The position numbers and the translations under genes are program-made. A DNA stretch of 60,272 nt from Candidatus Cloacimonadota bacterium (GTDB lineage: Bacteria > Cloacimonadota > Cloacimonadia > JGIOTU-2): contig JAYEOL010000026.1 of the NCBI GenBank assembly GCA_034722995.1, positions 1 through 60,272 of the forward strand, given 5' to 3'. Every line of letters begins with the position of its first letter. The stretch's first letter is position 1. Below, one piece after another: positions 7,370 to 17,035 of this stretch. The notes under the pieces were generated by a model. That model was given only the letters and a program-made list of their open reading frames with translations. It made no database searches and was not told the origin of the DNA.

Positions 7370-8419
7370 TTATCTTACAAGTTCTAATCTTGGATTTGGA
7401 TTATATTGTCTTCCAACTTTTGCACAGGGTTTTCCGCTTACTTTTACAATATCGGCGGTAAAATCTATTTTCTCTTTGAACAATGCAGAGCCCACACCGA
7501 TTGCATCAAAAGGGACTTTTTCTTTAATAAATTTTTTAATTCTTTCCTCATCAAATCCACCTGAGATAACAATTTTAATGAAATTAAATCCTGCTTTATC
7601 AAATGTTTTTCTCGCTTTATGGCAAAGCTCAACAGAAACCCCATAAGAATCTTCTTTTGTCCCTGTTACTGATTTATCCCTTAAATCTCTTGCAGTATCA
7701 AAGCGAACCCCCCATAATTTTTTACCAAGTGCTTTTGCTACTTTCAGAGAAGTTCCAATACAATCATTATCAAAATCAACAAGTACAATCCTTTTCACAT
7801 CTCCTGGTATATATTTATCAAAGGCTCTTGCTGCTGCTACGGTATTGCCATTATAAGCGGCTATTAATCCGTGAGGCACAGTACCTAATGCTTCCCCACC
7901 CCACCAGGCAGTTTGTTCGTCGGTAGAGACTCCTAAAGCCCCTGACATATAAGCGGCATATCCGTCGGTTGCTTGTATACGATAATGGTCAAATCGTGCT
8001 GGAAAGAATAGAATTTGCTTGCCCGAGGCGGCCTTTACCACTTTGTTTACAGCTGTCGCAACTGATGTGGGTCTTGCCATAACACCTAAATAAACTGTTT
8101 CAAGATGTGCAAAAGTGGAATAATCTCCTTCTATTGTCATTACAGTTTCACCAGCTTTTACTTCATCACCATCATATAATGCCTTTATAACTAATTCATC
8201 TGGCTTATCAGCACATAGTTTTAATATTGCAATCGCCTCGTCAATTCCGCATAGCACACCATCCTTCCGACACCAAACTTGCATAAGTACTTTAGGATGA
8301 TGATTGTCTGCTTTAAGAATTTCTCTTGTTCTTACAAAATATTTATCGCTATACCATCCGCTTTTTATCTTAGTAACAGGAATACTAAACACAGCAGGAT
8401 TTAATCTCTTTTTAGTCAT
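7370..8419 (-). CDS. pncB: Nicotinate phosphoribosyltransferase
   Basis: A 349-residue type II phosphoribosyltransferase converting nicotinate and PRPP to nicotinate mononucleotide in NAD salvage. The N-terminal signature KIKSGWYSDKYFVRT (18-32) and the central RIQATDGYAAYMSG and GTVPHGLIAAY segments fit the shorter archaeal/bacterial form of the enzyme rather than the ~400-residue E. coli form. HGLI holds the His typical of the active site. The gene follows the nicotinamidase-like gene with no intervening base, so the two are translationally coupled and supply consecutive steps. Confidence 0.92.
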   Translation of the reverse strand: MTKKRLNPAVFSIPVTKIKSGWYSDKYFVRTREILKADNHHPKVLMQVWCRKDGVLCGIDEAIAILKLCADKPDELVIKALYDGDEVKAGETVMTIEGDYSTFAHLETVYLGVMARPTSVATAVNKVVKAASGKQILFFPARFDHYRIQATDGYAAYMSGALGVSTDEQTAWWGGEALGTVPHGLIAAYNGNTVAAARAFDKYIPGDVKRIVLVDFDNDCIGTSLKVAKALGKKLWGVRFDTARDLRDKSVTGTKEDSYGVSVELCHKARKTFDKAGFNFIKIVISGGFDEERIKKFIKEKVPFDAIGVGSALFKEKIDFTADIVKVSGKPCAKVGRQYNPNPRLELVR

Positions 8420-8935
8420 TTATACTACCTCTGCATTATAAATTTTTTCCATTCTTTTTAAAGAAAATTCATGCATTTCCTTATCAAAGTCTACGACCCC
8501 TTTTTTGTATACTGTTACAGGTATTTCACGATTACTCAATCCGCCTACTGTATCCATCACACAGATTGATGTACAGACTCCAACTACCTCAACACTTTCA
8601 GGACTGATGTCCTCAAGAATTCTATCAAGATTGGTGCCATAAAATCCACTATATCTTCTCTTCTTAATGATAACATCATCCCTTACTTTAGGAAGTTCAT
8701 CAATAATTTCAGCACCTTTGGTGCCTTTTATACAATGTGGAGGAAACATCTTAAATTCTGGATCATCTTTAGTATGAGAATCACATATAAATATTACTTC
8801 GTTCCCGTTTTTGTGATATTCATCAATTTTACTTTTTATAAATGGAACGATTTTCTTTGCCTCTGGTCCGCAATATAACGCCCCATTCTCATTTACAAAA
8901 TCATAGAGCATATCTATTACCAAAAGTACTTTCAT
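8420..8935 (-). CDS. pncA: Isochorismatase-family amidase, probable nicotinamidase
   Basis: A 171-residue cysteine hydrolase. The triad is visible: Asp8 (VIDMLYDF), Lys92 (KKRRYSGF) and Cys125 (GVCTSICVMD). Metal-site residues Asp52 and His54 (CDSHTKDDPEF) and PPHC (65-68) match nicotinamidases, which convert nicotinamide to nicotinate. Immediate coupling to pncB makes nicotinamidase more likely than another isochorismatase-like role. GGAGG sits 8 nt before the ATG and a good promoter lies at 8969-8997. Confidence 0.85.
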   Translation of the reverse strand: MKVLLVIDMLYDFVNENGALYCGPEAKKIVPFIKSKIDEYHKNGNEVIFICDSHTKDDPEFKMFPPHCIKGTKGAEIIDELPKVRDDVIIKKRRYSGFYGTNLDRILEDISPESVEVVGVCTSICVMDTVGGLSNREIPVTVYKKGVVDFDKEMHEFSLKRMEKIYNAEVV

Positions 8936-8968
8936 AGTAAAACCTCCAATATAATTAATTTGTGTATT

Positions 8969-8997
8969 TTATTATTTTACACTCGAACTTAAGTCAA
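8969..8997 (-). promoter_or_regulatory. Putative promoter of pncA-pncB
   Basis: On the minus strand TTGACT (8997-8992), exactly 17 nt, then TAATAA (8974-8969), about 35 nt upstream of the pncA start and followed by a strong GGAGG ribosome binding site. Confidence 0.5.
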
Positions 8998-9008
8998 GTT
9001 CTTCGGAC

Positions 9009-9260
9009 TTACTACTAAGAGCATAATAAAGTTTACCCCGTAGGATAACATTTTGTATCCTACGGGGTAAACTTTATTTCTAAGAATTATAATGGAGTGC
9101 GAAAACGAGTTGCGATGAAATCGCAAGGAACTTTTCGCCTATGCAATATACTGAAAGTTCGTATTCACGATAAATCGGGAATCCTCGTTTCAGCACTCCA
9201 CTTTCACTCAGTATCATGTATTGAAGATAGATGCAAACAGTTTTATGCACCCAGTAATAA
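9009..9260 (-). repeat. MITE-like element family 1, copy B
   Basis: Same family as 5162-5469 but in reverse orientation. Inner arms GGAGTGCGAAAACGAG (9094-9109) and CTCGTTTCAGCACTCC (9184-9199) frame a variable centre. One end carries a perfect 19 bp hairpin with ACCCCGTAGGAT / ATCCTACGGGGT arms (9028-9046 and 9057-9075). It fills the gap between the oligopeptidase stop and the pncA promoter. Confidence 0.8.
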
Positions 9261-9270
9261 CTCAAGATTT

Positions 9271-11439
9271 CTATCTTTCAATTCCTAAAATATTAAAAAT
9301 AAAAGCATATTTTAATGCAATTTCTTTATAAAAATCATACCGTCCTGATGCACCTCCATGACCTGAAGACATATCAGTCTTTAAAAGCAAAATATTATCA
9401 TTGGTTTTTAAAGCTCTGAGTTTCGCAACCCATTTCGCAGGTTCCCAATAGTTGACTCTCGGGTCATAAAATCCTGCTAAAACAAGCATATTGGGATATC
9501 CTTTCGCTTCAACATTTTGGTATGGGCAGTATGATTTCATATAGTCAAAATATTCTTTATCATTTGGATTGCCCAATTCGTCATAGTGCCATTCAACGCC
9601 GCCTAATGAAGTGTCAAGCATTGTATTAATTACATCTACAGCAGGAACATCTGCTATCACAACTTCAAATAAATCTGGTCTCATATTTGTTACCGCTCCA
9701 ATTAATAAACCCCCCGCACTTGCTCCTTCAATAACTAATTTTTTCTTACTTGTGTATTGTTCTTCAATTAAATATTCTGCACAAGCAATAAAATCAGTAA
9801 ATGTATTTTTCTTATTAAGCAATTTCCCTTGCTCATACCATTCTTCGCCTAATTCTCCTCCTCCTCTGACATGTGCGATTGCATAAACAAAATCTCTATC
9901 TAAGAGGCTTAAACGAATAGAAGAAAAATATGGCTCGCTACAATCTCCATAAGAACCATAAGCATATAGAAGTAATGGGTTTCCCCCATTTTTCTTAAAT
10001 AAGTCTTTTTTATAACCCAAAGAAATAGGTATCAGTGTGCTATCTTTAGCTTGTGCAAAAATTCTTTCTGATTTATAAAGAGAAGCATCATATCCACCAA
10101 GAACTTCTTGTTGTTTTTTCAATTCTTTTTCTCTGGTTTTCATATTATAGTCGTAAACAGAATAAGGCATGACCATAGATTCATAAGTAAATCTAAAAAT
10201 ATGGGTATCAAAATTCGGATTTCTACCAGAATAAATAGTATAAATTGGTTCAGGAAAATCTATATAATAGTCTTCATTTGTACTTAGATTCAAAATTCTA
10301 ATTTTTTCTAAAGCATTTACTCTTTCATAAATTACCATATAATTTTTGAATACATCAATATCAATAGAAACAGAATCCCGAGGGGCTATAAATTCTTCCC
10401 AATTTTCTTTCCCTGGATGTTGTACCGATGTCATCATTACTTTATAGTTTTTTGCATTATCATTAGACACGATAAAAAATTTATTAATATGGGGACAAAC
10501 ATAATATCTATGACCTCTTTCTCTTGGTTGGATTATTTGAAATTCATCAAAAGGATTATTCGCTTTCAAATATCTAATTTCATAAGTAGTTTCACTTCCG
10601 GTTGTTAATATCAAATATTCCTTACTTCTAGATTTATAAATCCACACATCAAAAGCATTGTCTCCTTCTTGATATATTAAATCATCGTTTTCTGTATTAG
10701 TTCCTAAAGTATGGCGGTAAAGTTTATCAGCTCTACCTGATTCATCTTCAATAGTATAGAAAAGAGTTCTGCTGTCATTTGCCCAAACTATACTACAAAC
10801 AGGGTAAGTCTTGTCTTCTAAAAGTTCACTTGATTTCAAATCTTTAATGTAAAGAGTATATTTCTCGTCTCCAGTTGTATCAACAGAATAAGCTAAGTAC
10901 TGGTGATTAGAGCTTAATTTCATTCCACCCACCGAGAAATAACTATGACCTTTCCCAAGTTCATTTGCATCAAGAACAATTTCTTCTTCAGCTTCTAAGC
11001 TTTCTTTCTTTCTACAATATACCCAATATTGCTTTCCCTTTTCTCTTTTTGTGTAATAATAGTAATCATCAATTTTTGTTGGAACGCTTAAATCTGTTTC
11101 TTGGATTCTACTCACTATTTCATCAAATAATGTTTCCTGTAAACTCTCAGTATGTTTAAGCATTTTTTCAGTGTATTCATTTTCTGCATTAATATACTCA
11201 ATTACTTCTGTATCTGTTCTTGTTTTATCCTTTAACCAATAATAGTTATCCAAGAGTGTGTCGCCATGAATAACCGTCTTATGAGAAATAACTTTTGCAA
11301 TAGGTGGTTTAGGTTTTTCATTAAGAATAAATTTTTGTGACTCAAAATGATTGCTTTCTGCACAGGATAATATAAGAATTATGAGAGAAATAAACACCCC
11401 AAACAAAACATTGATTAAGAAATTTTTCTTGTATTTCAT
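9271..11439 (-). CDS. S9A prolyl oligopeptidase / oligopeptidase B-like lipoprotein
   Basis: A 722-residue serine peptidase of family S9A, closest by motif to oligopeptidase B (PtrB). An N-terminal hydrophobic segment ends in a lipobox (LILSC), so it is predicted to be a lipoprotein, unlike the cytosolic E. coli enzyme. Residues about 40-450 are the beta-propeller. The C-terminal hydrolase domain has Ser574 (GASAGG), Asp659 (AGFYDPRVNYWEP) and His694 (SSGHGGASGRYDFYKE), an intact triad. It should cleave short peptides after basic or proline residues at the envelope. The gene is flanked by two same-orientation copies of the MITE-like repeat. Confidence 0.9.
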   Translation of the reverse strand: MKYKKNFLINVLFGVFISLIILILSCAESNHFESQKFILNEKPKPPIAKVISHKTVIHGDTLLDNYYWLKDKTRTDTEVIEYINAENEYTEKMLKHTESLQETLFDEIVSRIQETDLSVPTKIDDYYYYTKREKGKQYWVYCRKKESLEAEEEIVLDANELGKGHSYFSVGGMKLSSNHQYLAYSVDTTGDEKYTLYIKDLKSSELLEDKTYPVCSIVWANDSRTLFYTIEDESGRADKLYRHTLGTNTENDDLIYQEGDNAFDVWIYKSRSKEYLILTTGSETTYEIRYLKANNPFDEFQIIQPRERGHRYYVCPHINKFFIVSNDNAKNYKVMMTSVQHPGKENWEEFIAPRDSVSIDIDVFKNYMVIYERVNALEKIRILNLSTNEDYYIDFPEPIYTIYSGRNPNFDTHIFRFTYESMVMPYSVYDYNMKTREKELKKQQEVLGGYDASLYKSERIFAQAKDSTLIPISLGYKKDLFKKNGGNPLLLYAYGSYGDCSEPYFSSIRLSLLDRDFVYAIAHVRGGGELGEEWYEQGKLLNKKNTFTDFIACAEYLIEEQYTSKKKLVIEGASAGGLLIGAVTNMRPDLFEVVIADVPAVDVINTMLDTSLGGVEWHYDELGNPNDKEYFDYMKSYCPYQNVEAKGYPNMLVLAGFYDPRVNYWEPAKWVAKLRALKTNDNILLLKTDMSSGHGGASGRYDFYKEIALKYAFIFNILGIER

Positions 11440-11464
11440 TTAATTAACCTTTATTTTTAAATAC

Positions 11465-11739
11465 CTACTACAAGGAGCATAATATAGTTTACCCCGTAGG
11501 ATAACATTTTGTATCCAACGGGGTTTACTTTATTTTACGGATTACAGTGGAGTGCGAAAACGAGCCCTTCCGATATATCGGGAGGGAGAACTTTTCGTCC
11601 CGATTTGTCGGGACTGAAAGTTCGTCCCGTGTAATATAAAACGCTTCGCTATTACACAGGACTCGTTTCAGCACTCCACCTTTATTTGGTATCATGTATT
11701 GAACATAGATGCAAAACAGTTTTATGCACTCTGTAATAA
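11465..11739 (-). repeat. MITE-like element family 1, copy C
   Basis: Same orientation as copy B. Inner arms GGAGTGCGAAAACGAG (11549-11564) and CTCGTTTCAGCACTCC (11662-11677). An ACCCCGTAGGAT / ATCCAACGGGGT hairpin lies at 11487-11528. The centre carries an additional GTGTAATA..TATTACAC hairpin and a CCCGAT..ATCGGG palindrome. Its edge is only 2 bp from the stop codon of the next gene at 11742. Confidence 0.8.
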
Positions 11740-11741
11740 GA

Positions 11742-13226
11742 TTATCTATCATCCTTATCAATTTTATTGTATTCGTATCCCCCCAATCTATTTGGGAATT
11801 TCGGGGATAATTGGGAATTGGTTTTTGAATTCCATAGATTAAGTGCTTTCCAAGTAGAATCGTAATTTCCAGATGCATTCCATAATAAATATCCTGAATC
11901 TAAACCACAATCTTTGATAGCTTGCAATTGTGAAACGATATACAGTGGACTAACTAATGCTCTCTCAAGAGTAAAAGCCTGTAAGTATGGAATTATTTTT
12001 TTCTTTTGCTCAATCTGAGTTAAAAGAGTCTTGCAAGTCCGATACACAAAATAATAGGGCTCATCTGCAGGATATTTCTTATTCCAAAATTCACCAAAAA
12101 AATGTGATGGATACATCATAGGATGTATTCTATCAAGATACGGTAAGATTGATTTTATGTCCTGTCCTGTATTTATAATATCCTGCTCATTCTGTAAAGC
12201 AACAACTCCAAAGATATCAGCAGATAATTTAATTCCATTCTTCCTTGTAATACTGTAAACCTTTTTTACAAAATTGGTAATCACATCTTGCTTTGATACA
12301 GAATCAGGAATTCCATAATCAGCAGATAATAAGTAGGTTTCAGTTGGGAATCGGATATAATCTAATTGAATCTCATCAACACCTAATGAAATTACCTCTT
12401 CTATGATATCAAGATTATAATTTTGAACTTCTATACAATTTGGATTCACCCATTTTATTTTTTTATTAGCTTTTATACTATCAACAATAGATGAATCGGC
12501 AGTTATAGAATCAATCTTATTTTCTGGTGCCCTTTCTACACGCCAGATAGAAGACGCATTTGCTAATGTTGTATCTTTAAATATAGTTATCCTTGCAATG
12601 AGTGAAATATTATGTTTATGAAGCTGATAAATTAATCTGTTTGGGTAGGAAATTACAGGTTTACATGCTCCTATTTCAATTGCTAATGAATTTTTCGTTG
12701 GATATAATATATCACCATGAGTATTTTTAAAATCCACAACCAACGCATTTAATCCCAAAGAATCAAAATTTTCAATAATTTCTTTTAGCCTTTCAGTCGT
12801 AAGTTGGTATGTATTAAGATAAATACCTCTTAATTCATTGTGTTGAATCTTTTGATAAAATACAGAATCAACTTCTGAACTTATAGGAATTTTCAAAATT
12901 TGATCTGGTAAAAGAATATTATCCTCTGGAATTTCATTTATTTTTTTTATCTCTTCAATAAAATCATCAAAGAAACAGATATCAGTTCGGGCGAAATATT
13001 TTTTTGCGATATGATAAAGATTGTCGCCTTTTTGGACTTGATAATTTAGTAATGAATCTTGTCTCCCCGATTTCATCGGGGAGCCGAGATGGGCTGATTG
13101 TAGCTCTTCGGCAAAGGAGTGATAGGTAGGTATTGAAAATAGAAAGAAACAAAAGAAAATTAAAAAGATTTTATTTATAAAATCAAAATATGTATTTTTA
13201 TTTTTAAAAGTATTCTTAATTTTCAT
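11742..13226 (-). CDS. LysM domain plus DUF4015 putative glycoside hydrolase
   Basis: A 494-residue envelope protein. The N-terminus has a hydrophobic export segment (residues about 18-38). A LysM peptidoglycan-binding domain follows at 61-114 (YQVQKGDNLYHIAKKYF..ILLPDQILKIP). Residues about 130-465 match the DUF4015 putative glycoside hydrolase family, a TIM-barrel group (ELRGIYLNTYQLTTERL..LNALVVDFKNTHGDI, EIQLDYIRFPTE, DRIHPMMYPSHF). A role in cell-wall polysaccharide turnover is inferred. Two palindromic repeats lie in the coding sequence: 13063-13083 encodes residues 48-55 just before LysM, and 11776-11809 encodes part of the C-terminal tail. Both lie outside the predicted domains. Confidence 0.82.
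   Translation of the reverse strand: MKIKNTFKNKNTYFDFINKIFLIFFCFFLFSIPTYHSFAEELQSAHLGSPMKSGRQDSLLNYQVQKGDNLYHIAKKYFARTDICFFDDFIEEIKKINEIPEDNILLPDQILKIPISSEVDSVFYQKIQHNELRGIYLNTYQLTTERLKEIIENFDSLGLNALVVDFKNTHGDILYPTKNSLAIEIGACKPVISYPNRLIYQLHKHNISLIARITIFKDTTLANASSIWRVERAPENKIDSITADSSIVDSIKANKKIKWVNPNCIEVQNYNLDIIEEVISLGVDEIQLDYIRFPTETYLLSADYGIPDSVSKQDVITNFVKKVYSITRKNGIKLSADIFGVVALQNEQDIINTGQDIKSILPYLDRIHPMMYPSHFFGEFWNKKYPADEPYYFVYRTCKTLLTQIEQKKKIIPYLQAFTLERALVSPLYIVSQLQAIKDCGLDSGYLLWNASGNYDSTWKALNLWNSKTNSQLSPKFPNRLGGYEYNKIDKDDR
13063..13083. repeat. In-frame palindrome in DUF4015 gene
   Basis: CTCCCCGAT-TTC-ATCGGGGAG, framed by GTCT before and GCCGAGATGG after. The intergenic copy at 36118-36145 shares both the palindrome type and the flanks (GTCT ... 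GCCAAGACGG). Adds residues between the signal segment and LysM. Confidence 0.75.
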
Positions 13227-13310
13227 TATTTATGTGAGCAACATTATAAGGAATAGTTCAGAATTTCAAATTGTATATTCTATAGAACAAACGAATTATA
13301 AACAGAAAAA

Positions 13311-13721
13311 TTATCTTTCAACAGATTGCAATCGCGCAACTGCTCGTCGTAATGCTGCTTCAGCTCTACGAAAATCAGTATCTTCCTTTTTTTCTCTTAA
13401 TCTTCTTTCAGCCCGTTTTTTTGCTTTTTCGGCCCTATGCTTATCTATTTCCTTCGGACTTTCAATTATTTCTGTTAATATACTAATTTTATCAATATCA
13501 ACAATTACAAATCCATTATGTATAGAATATTTTTCCTGAGCTTCTTTATAATAAACTGTTAATATCCCTGGAATAATAGAAGTTATAAAAGGTGTATGGC
13601 CATACTGGACTCCAAAGTATCCTTCACTTCCTGGAATAACGATTTCGTCTATATCTTCTTCAAAGAAGACACCAAGAGGTGTGGTTATCTTTAAGTGCAG
13701 ACAATTCTTATTATTGTTCAT
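13311..13721 (-). CDS. atpC: F-type ATP synthase epsilon subunit
   Basis: 136 residues. An N-terminal beta-sandwich (LKITTPLGVFFEEDIDEIVIPGSEGYFGV..GHTPFITSIIPG) is followed by a C-terminal helical part rich in Arg/Lys/Glu/Ala (residues 90-136), the normal two-domain form. It belongs to the central stalk and regulates F1. It is the last gene of the atp operon, 46 nt after atpD, and the DUF4015 gene follows 84 nt downstream. Confidence 0.95.
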   Translation of the reverse strand: MNNNKNCLHLKITTPLGVFFEEDIDEIVIPGSEGYFGVQYGHTPFITSIIPGILTVYYKEAQEKYSIHNGFVIVDIDKISILTEIIESPKEIDKHRAEKAKKRAERRLREKKEDTDFRRAEAALRRAVARLQSVER

Positions 13722-13767
13722 AATAACAGTTATAATTTGAAACAGAGATTACATTTATTATCAAATT

Positions 13768-15222
<1,455 letters not shown>

Positions 15223-15242
15223 TTATTTACATTTTGAATAAA

Positions 15243-16121
15243 CTATTCCCCGAGATTCTTTGCAATAATTTCTTTCTCAGTAAAGGCAACATGCCTGCTG
15301 GTTGAATATAGCATACCTTCCTGTTCTGATTTAATTTCAGATATTCTTTTCTTACAAATTGAGAATAAATTAGGATTAATTTCAAAACCGATATAATTTC
15401 TTTTAATCTCCTGACAAACTACCAAAGTTGTGCCTGTGCCAGCAAAGGGGTCTAAAACTAAATCCCCTTCGTTTGAACTCGCTTTAACTATTCTTTCAAT
15501 TAACTTTTTAGGTTTCTGGATAGTGTGTAAATATTCTCTACTCAATAATTCTTTTGATTTATAAGTAAGTTGTTTAATATCACCCCAAACATCTCCAGGG
15601 TTTTTACCTCTTTCATTGAATTTGGTTTTTCCAAATTCACCATTTACGACTGAAGGAACATTTTCGCATCTTTTTCTATGAGTTAATTCTACTAATTGTG
15701 GCACTCTTATTTCATTCAAATTAAAAGTTTTGGCTTTGCCTTTTGTAAAATAAGCAATTATATCATAATTATTTGTATAACTAATTCTTCCTTGTGCCAA
15801 TCTACTTGGCTGATACCAAACGATTTTTGAATTTAATGTCAGATAAGGTTTATAATCAATAAAATCAATACAGTCAGGTTTACCGAAAAGATAAAATGAC
15901 CCACCAGTTTTCAACTTTTTAGATAAAATTTTTATTAGTTGAAGATTAAATTCCTGGATATTTTTTACTTTACCCCGTTGGATATATATCTTACGGGGTT
16001 TATCCCATTTTTTTTCAGTAACACCATAAGGTCCATCACAAACTATTAGGTCAATAGATTCATCTTCTATCTCTTTAATCAATTTGAAGAAATCCCCCAG
16101 AAAAATTTCATTAATTTTCAT
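15243..16121 (-). CDS. Beta-class DNA (adenine or cytosine-N4) methyltransferase inside the atp operon
   Basis: A 292-residue site-specific DNA methyltransferase with the beta-class order: catalytic motif first (D29-G-P-Y-G, where most members have DPPY), then the S-adenosylmethionine motif near the C-terminus (HTIQKPKKLIERIV, DPFAGTGTT at 224-232, NYIGFEINP). It should methylate a base in a short DNA site. No restriction endonuclease is adjacent, so it is an orphan. It lies between atpG and atpD, an unusual position. Residues 41-51 (KPRKIYIQRGK) are encoded by a palindrome at 15971-16000 of the same ACCCCGT family found in the MITE-like copies. The Gly in place of the first Pro occurs in some relatives, so I do not call it inactive. 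Confidence 0.88.
   Translation of the reverse strand: MKINEIFLGDFFKLIKEIEDESIDLIVCDGPYGVTEKKWDKPRKIYIQRGKVKNIQEFNLQLIKILSKKLKTGGSFYLFGKPDCIDFIDYKPYLTLNSKIVWYQPSRLAQGRISYTNNYDIIAYFTKGKAKTFNLNEIRVPQLVELTHRKRCENVPSVVNGEFGKTKFNERGKNPGDVWGDIKQLTYKSKELLSREYLHTIQKPKKLIERIVKASSNEGDLVLDPFAGTGTTLVVCQEIKRNYIGFEINPNLFSICKKRISEIKSEQEGMLYSTSRHVAFTEKEIIAKNLGE
15971..16000. repeat. In-frame ACCCCGT-type palindrome in methyltransferase gene
   Basis: ACCCCGT (15972-15978) pairs with ACGGGGT (15993-15999) around the palindrome GATATATATC. This is the hairpin type seen at 9028-9075, 11487-11528 and 46259-46328, here with a short loop and in frame. Confidence 0.7.
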
Positions 16122-16168
16122 TATTATATTTTAATATCTCTATTTATTGGGACAATTATAATCTAAAA

Positions 16169-17035
16169 TCACTTCATCCCCTCTGCAGTAGAAGCCACCT
16201 CAATAATTTCTTTAGTAATTTTATCCTGTCTTTTGTGATGATATTCTAAGGTTAAATCTTTAAGCATCTCATCGGCATTATCGGTTGCAGCGTCCATTGC
16301 AGTCATTCTTGCTCCTTGCTCAGCAGAAGAAGACTCTAGCAAAACTCGCCATATTTGAACATCAAGATGTTTTTTTATTAGTTCTTCTAATAATTTATAA
16401 GGTCCGGGTTCAAATAGGAACGACGAAAGAAATTTATCTTGAGGCTCTTCTAAATCTTCTAAAGGAAGTAATTGTTTTTCACCCACATCTTGCTGAATAG
16501 CGGATTTGAATTCATTATACACAATTACTACCTTATCGTATCTTCCTTGTAGAAAGTAAGATGATACAATATTCATCACATCACGACTATGGTCAAACTT
16601 CAATTTATTAAAAAAGTCAATGTATTCTTCTCTAATTTTAAATCCTTTATTTTTAAAATAATTCCTCCCCTTTTTCCCAACACAGATCAATTCAACATTT
16701 TTATTACTGTATCGTTTAATAACCATTTCAGATTTTTTAATGATATTCATATTGAAAGCACCACAAAGTCCTTTATCTGCAGTTACCACAACAATTGCAA
16801 TTGTCTTAACATTCTCTGGCTCAACTTTTCTTAGTAAAGGATGAACTTCCCTTTGGGTTCTGGTTGCAAGTGAGAGCAGAATTTCATCCAATTCATCAGA
16901 ATAAGGTCTTGCATTTAAAATTCTTTGTTGGGCTTTTTGCAATTTTGCAGCAGAAACCAATTTCATTGCACTGGTAATCTGCCTTGTACTTTTAACAGAA
17001 TCTATTCGCTGTTTAATCTCTTTAAGATTTGGCAT
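16169..17035 (-). CDS. atpG: F-type ATP synthase gamma subunit
   Basis: 288 residues, the central rotor shaft. The N-terminal helix (KEIKQRIDSVKSTRQITSAMKLVSAAKL) and C-terminal helix (SSSAEQGARMTAMDAATDNADEML) that form the coiled coil are clear. The middle Rossmann-like part (VVTADKGLCGAFNMNI) is normal. Its start codon overlaps the atpA stop by one base (TAATG). Confidence 0.97.
   Translation of the reverse strand: MPNLKEIKQRIDSVKSTRQITSAMKLVSAAKLQKAQQRILNARPYSDELDEILLSLATRTQREVHPLLRKVEPENVKTIAIVVVTADKGLCGAFNMNIIKKSEMVIKRYSNKNVELICVGKKGRNYFKNKGFKIREEYIDFFNKLKFDHSRDVMNIVSSYFLQGRYDKVVIVYNEFKSAIQQDVGEKQLLPLEDLEEPQDKFLSSFLFEPGPYKLLEELIKKHLDVQIWRVLLESSSAEQGARMTAMDAATDNADEMLKDLTLEYHHKRQDKITKEIIEVASTAEGMK

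Noticed and set aside
7603-7926. Plus-strand open frames opposite pncB and opposite the atp genes
   Set aside because: They are antisense frames to clearly conserved proteins, with low-complexity translations and no ribosome binding sites.
11525-11878. A separate small gene overlapping the end of the DUF4015 gene
   Set aside because: Its translation mostly covers MITE-like copy C and a second frame of the DUF4015 gene, so it is not a real protein.
15243-16121. Methyltransferase inactive because DPPY is DGPY
   Set aside because: The other motifs are intact and DGPY occurs in functional-looking relatives, so loss of activity is not supported.
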